From assembly GCA_937907685.1 (NCBI GenBank), contig CALCXF010000057.1:1-37084 (forward strand): 37,084 nt of DNA. The letters are read 5' to 3'. The translations under genes and the position numbers were made by a program. Source of the DNA: an uncultured Nostocoides sp. (GTDB lineage: Bacteria > Actinomycetota > Actinomycetes > Actinomycetales > Dermatophilaceae). Each line of letters begins with the position of its first letter. Within the stretch, counting starts at the first letter, position 1. Shown here piece by piece: positions 34,519 through 37,084 of this stretch. The notes under the pieces were generated by a model that ran no database searches, was not told where the DNA came from, and saw only the letters and a list, made by a program, of their open reading frames with translations.

Positions 34519-35913
34519 TCAGGCGCTGGCGCGGCGGCGGTCCTCGAGCTCGGCGACCCCACTGACCTCACCGTCAGCCGGGTCGCTGGGGATCGAGGGG
34601 GCCTCGTCCGCCGTGAGCGAGTCCATGGCACGGCGACCGAACACCTGCTGGTGGGTGGCGACCCGCTCGGCGCGCCCGCGTCCGAGGAAGCTGACCGCCC
34701 AGTGGAGCAGGGTCGTGACACGGTGCTTGAACCCGATGATGTACACGAGGTGGATGGCGAGCCACAGCACCCACGCGAAGAACCCGGAGAAGCGCAGGCG
34801 GCCGATGGAGGCGACGGCGCTGAAGCGCGAGATCGTCGCCATCGACCCCTTGTCGAAGTACTCGAACCGGGGTTCGGTCTCCTTGCCGTCGAGGCGTCGG
34901 GTGATCTGCCGAGCGGCGAAACGGGCCCCTTGGATGGCGACCTGGGCGACACCTGGGAGGTTGTCCAGCGACATCATGTCCCCGACGACGTAGACCTCGG
35001 GATACCCGGGCACGGTGAGGTCCGGGAGCACCTTGACCCGCCCGGCCCGGTCGATCTCCGCGCCCGACTGCTCGGCGATCTGTCGACCGAGCGGGCTCGC
35101 CTGGACTCCGGCCGCCCACACCTTGGTCAGCGCCTCGACGCGGGTGGAGCTGCCGTCCGGCTCCGTCACGGTGATGCCCGTCGCGTCGACGTCGGTGACG
35201 GTCGCCCCCAGGCGCACGTCGACACCCATCCGGTTCAGCCGCGCGCGGGCCGCCTCCCCGAGGCGGTCACCGAACGCCGGAAGCACCTGGTCCACGGCGT
35301 CGAGGAGGATGATCCGCGCCTTGGTGGGGTCGATTCGCCGGAAGTCGTTCCGGAGCGTGCGGTTCGCGAGCTCCGCGATCTGGCCCGCCATCTCCACGCC
35401 CGTGGGTCCCGCGCCCACGACGACGAAGGTCAGGGCCCGCTCCTGCTCCGCCGGGGTCCGGGCGAGCTCCGCGATCTCGAAGGCGCCGAAGATGCGCCCG
35501 CGCAGCTCCAGGGCGTCGTCGATGGACTTCATCCCGGGCGCATGACGGGCGAACTCGTCGTTGCCGAACCACGACTGACCGGCGCCCGCGGCGACGAGCA
35601 GCGAGTCGTACGGCGTCACCCGCTCGCGACCCAGCACCTGGGAGGTGACGGTGCGCGCCTCCAGATCCACGCCCGTCACGGTTCCCAGCAGGACCGTGGA
35701 GTTCCTCTGACGAGCCAGCACCTCGCGGGTGCTGGGGGCGATCTCCCCCTCGGAGAGGATCCCTGTCGCGACCTGGTAGAGCAGGGGCTGGAACAGGTGG
35801 TGCGTCGTCGAGGCGATCAGGGTGATCTCGACGTCCTTGCGGCGCCGGAGCGCCTGCGTGCCGAAGAGACCGCCGAAACCGGAACCGATGACGACGACGC
35901 GATGGGTGCTCAC
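34519..35913 (-). CDS. ndh: Type II NADH dehydrogenase (464 aa)
   Basis: Membrane-associated flavoprotein that passes electrons from NADH to quinone without pumping protons. FAD-binding GSGFGGLFGTQALRRR at the N-terminus, the LLYQVATGILSEGEIAPS segment, NADH-binding VVVGAGPTGVEMAGQIAE, and VYVVGDMM are all present. Near the C-terminus the hydrophobic stretch FSGFFAWVLWLAIHLVYIIGF is the usual membrane anchor. The GTG at 35913 follows GGACC and gives the canonical N-terminus; a CATACT box lies about 28 nt upstream. It is read in the same direction as the M16 genes but probably separately. Confidence 0.95.
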   Translation of the reverse strand: MSTHRVVVIGSGFGGLFGTQALRRRKDVEITLIASTTHHLFQPLLYQVATGILSEGEIAPSTREVLARQRNSTVLLGTVTGVDLEARTVTSQVLGRERVTPYDSLLVAAGAGQSWFGNDEFARHAPGMKSIDDALELRGRIFGAFEIAELARTPAEQERALTFVVVGAGPTGVEMAGQIAELANRTLRNDFRRIDPTKARIILLDAVDQVLPAFGDRLGEAARARLNRMGVDVRLGATVTDVDATGITVTEPDGSSTRVEALTKVWAAGVQASPLGRQIAEQSGAEIDRAGRVKVLPDLTVPGYPEVYVVGDMMSLDNLPGVAQVAIQGARFAARQITRRLDGKETEPRFEYFDKGSMATISRFSAVASIGRLRFSGFFAWVLWLAIHLVYIIGFKHRVTTLLHWAVSFLGRGRAERVATHQQVFGRRAMDSLTADEAPSIPSDPADGEVSGVAELEDRRRASA

Positions 35914-35940
35914 GGGAGGTCCAACGCGGCTCACCGAGCC

Positions 35941-35946
35941 AGTATG
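35941..35946 (-). promoter_or_regulatory. -10 box CATACT upstream of ndh
   Basis: On the minus strand CATACT lies 27 nt before the GTG start. No -35 box was recognised 16-18 nt further up. Confidence 0.35.
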
Positions 35947-36112
35947 CCGGGCGCGCCCCACCGTGGTGGAGGTCACGTCGCGGTCGTCCGACGTCCCGCT
36001 CACCCCGTGCGGATGATGCCGCGCCGACCCCGACGAGCGTTGGCTGGGCGCAGCGCCCCGCCCTGTGCCGGTGGTGGCGGCCCGACCCATCCCGACGGAT
36101 CAGGAGGCCCAC

Positions 36113-36952
36113 ATGTGTCGTTGGCTCGCGTACTCCGGCTCACCGGTGCTCCTCGAGGACCTCCTCTACAAGCCGGCGAACTCCCTGGTGGTCCAGAGCA
36201 AGCACTCCCGGCTGGGTGCGACGACCACCAACGGCGACGGCTTCGGCGTCGGCTGGTACGGCGCGTACGAGACCCCGGGGCTGTTCCGCAGCACGGAGCC
36301 CGCGTGGAACGACCTCAACCTGCGTGAGCTGTGCGCCCACGCGCGAGCCGGCCGGGTGTTCGCCCACATCAGGGCCTCGACGGGCTCAGCCGTGCAGCAG
36401 ACCAACTGCCACCCGTTCCGCCACGGCAACTGGCTGTGGATGCACAACGGCTACCTCGCGGGGTTCCGCGAGATGAAGCGCGACCTCGCGATGGAGGTCG
36501 ACCCTGACCTTTTTGCGGACATCGAAGGCTCCACCGACTCCGAGATGCTCTTCTTCCTCGCGCTCAGCTTCGGGCTGCGCGACGACCCCCGGGCCGGCGT
36601 GGCGCGCGCGGTCGGGCTCGTCGAGGAGGTCGGGCACAGCCATGGCATCGACTTCCCGGTGCAGATGACGGTGGCCACGACCGACGGGGACAGCACGTGG
36701 GCCTTCCGGTACTCCAGCGAGGGGATGTCGCGGTCGCTGTTCCAGAGCACCGACGTCTCGACGCTTCGCGCCCAGTACCCGGACAACCCGGTGCTGCACG
36801 ACCTCTCGGACGACGCCCGCCTCGTGGTGTCCGAGCCCCTGGGTGACCTGCAGGGAGCTTGGCGCGACATCCCGGAGGCGTCCAGCGTCATGGTGCACGG
36901 CGCCGATGACGAGGTGGTGCCGTTCGCGCCGACGTCCCCCGTCGCGCCCTGA
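36113..36952 (+). CDS. Class II glutamine amidotransferase (279 aa)
   Basis: An N-terminal-nucleophile amidotransferase: MCRWLAYSG gives Cys2, which becomes the catalytic N-terminus, with NGDGFGVGWYG, AHIRASTGSAVQQTNCHPF and WMHNGYLAGF completing the glutaminase pocket (the HNG and the AHxRxST motif are intact). It belongs to the EgtC/YafJ-like single-domain group. No ergothioneine genes are near, so EgtC is not supported; the acceptor reaction is unknown. GGAGG precedes the ATG. A hairpin follows. Confidence 0.93.
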   Translation: MCRWLAYSGSPVLLEDLLYKPANSLVVQSKHSRLGATTTNGDGFGVGWYGAYETPGLFRSTEPAWNDLNLRELCAHARAGRVFAHIRASTGSAVQQTNCHPFRHGNWLWMHNGYLAGFREMKRDLAMEVDPDLFADIEGSTDSEMLFFLALSFGLRDDPRAGVARAVGLVEEVGHSHGIDFPVQMTVATTDGDSTWAFRYSSEGMSRSLFQSTDVSTLRAQYPDNPVLHDLSDDARLVVSEPLGDLQGAWRDIPEASSVMVHGADDEVVPFAPTSPVAP

Positions 36953-36989
36953 CCAAGCCTGCGCAACCGAGGAGCCCGGGAAATCGAGG

Positions 36990-37021
36990 AAGGTCCGGCC
37001 GGCTGCTGCCGGTCGGACCTT
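36990..37021. terminator. Bidirectional terminator between the amidotransferase and tRNA-fMet
   Basis: AAGGTCCGGCCGG (36990-37002) pairs with CCGGTCGGACCTT (37009-37021), 13 bp with one G-T pair and a 6-nt loop. It lies just past both genes' ends. Confidence 0.75.
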
Positions 37022-37028
37022 CTCCATC

Positions 37029-37084
37029 TGGTAGCGGGGGCAGGATTTGAACCTGCGACCTCCGGGTTATGAGCCCGGCGAGCT
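37029..37084 (-). tRNA. Initiator tRNA-fMet (CAT), 5' part outside the window
   Basis: Read on the minus strand, the anticodon arm is CCGGG-CTCATAA-CCCGG with anticodon CAT, the T arm follows as GCAGG-TTCAAAT-CCTGC, and the acceptor 3' strand ends CCCCGCT-A-CCA with CCA encoded. The three consecutive G-C pairs below the anticodon loop mark initiator tRNA. The D arm and 5' acceptor strand lie past the window edge. Confidence 0.92.

Noticed and set aside
35928-35940. GGCTC-ACC-GAGCC repeat upstream of ndh as an operator
   Set aside because: Only five base pairs with a 3-nt loop; such repeats are expected by chance in this base composition.
34651-36327. 558-codon plus-strand frame opposite ndh, running into the amidotransferase gene
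   Set aside because: Overlaps two convincing genes in other frames and shows no recognisable motif.
36113-36952. EgtC of ergothioneine biosynthesis
   Set aside because: The class II amidotransferase fold fits, but no egtA, egtB, egtD or egtE gene is nearby, so the name is not supported.

Overview
The window is a stretch of actinobacterial chromosome with very high G+C (about 70% or more by eye), dense gene packing and many 1-4 nt start/stop overlaps. The lineage is supported by several independent markers: a Kgd-type 2-oxoglutarate dehydrogenase/decarboxylase followed by a DUF6104-type small protein, a SigR/RsrA redox pair with a matching SigR promoter, the 24-residue ribosomal protein bL37, a nickel superoxide dismutase with its maturation protease, and many start codons preceded at 6-8 nt by a TAnnnT -10 box (leaderless transcription). 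The overall gene content looks like Micrococcales (Intrasporangiaceae/Dermacoccaceae-like), but that finer placement is inference.

Layout. 1-2.7 kb: 3' end of kgd, a 58-aa DUF6104-type protein and an SGNH hydrolase. 2.8-4.7 kb (minus): an alpha/beta hydrolase and a medium-chain dehydrogenase/reductase. 4.75-8.7 kb: the full dTDP-L-rhamnose set, split into rfbB-rfbD (minus) and rfbA-rfbC (plus) around a VOC-family gene, then a convergent low-molecular-weight tyrosine phosphatase. 9.3-10.5 kb: malic enzyme. 10.75-14.3 kb (plus): polar amino-acid ABC transporter (binding protein, permease, ATPase), translationally overlapping sodX and followed by sodN. 14.4-15.6 kb: manA. 15.6-18.4 kb (minus): two paralogous membrane HD-domain proteins preceded by a tiny secreted-peptide gene. 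18.5 kb: bL37. 18.7-21.3 kb (minus): SRAP/YedK protein, alpha/beta hydrolase, sigR and rsrA. 21.3-24.2 kb (plus): DoxX-like protein, aroA, rsgA. 24.2-30.2 kb (minus): a complete peptide ABC importer (dppA-B-C-D-F order). 30.5-31.3 kb: hisN. 31.3-34.5 kb (minus): ogt and a two-subunit M16 peptidase. 34.5-35.9 kb: type II NADH dehydrogenase. 36.1-37.0 kb: class II glutamine amidotransferase. The window ends inside an initiator tRNA-fMet (minus).

Functionally this is mostly core and housekeeping DNA: central carbon metabolism (kgd, malic enzyme), cell-envelope sugar supply (rfbABCD, manA), aromatic and histidine synthesis (aroA, hisN), nutrient import (two ABC systems), and oxidative/DNA damage defence (SodN/SodX, SigR/RsrA, SRAP, Ogt). 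I see no phage, transposon, CRISPR or defence island. The observations most worth a second look are the 45-aa predicted secreted peptide sitting directly upstream of two degenerate HD membrane proteins, the coupling of Ni-SOD maturation to an amino-acid transporter operon with an inverted repeat in the sodN leader, the exact GGAAT-N18-GTT autoregulatory promoter of sigR, the recurrent leaderless promoter geometry, and a heptamer GGCATAC/GTATGCC that recurs through the coding sequence using otherwise rare codons. No intergenic stretch exceeds 300 bases.
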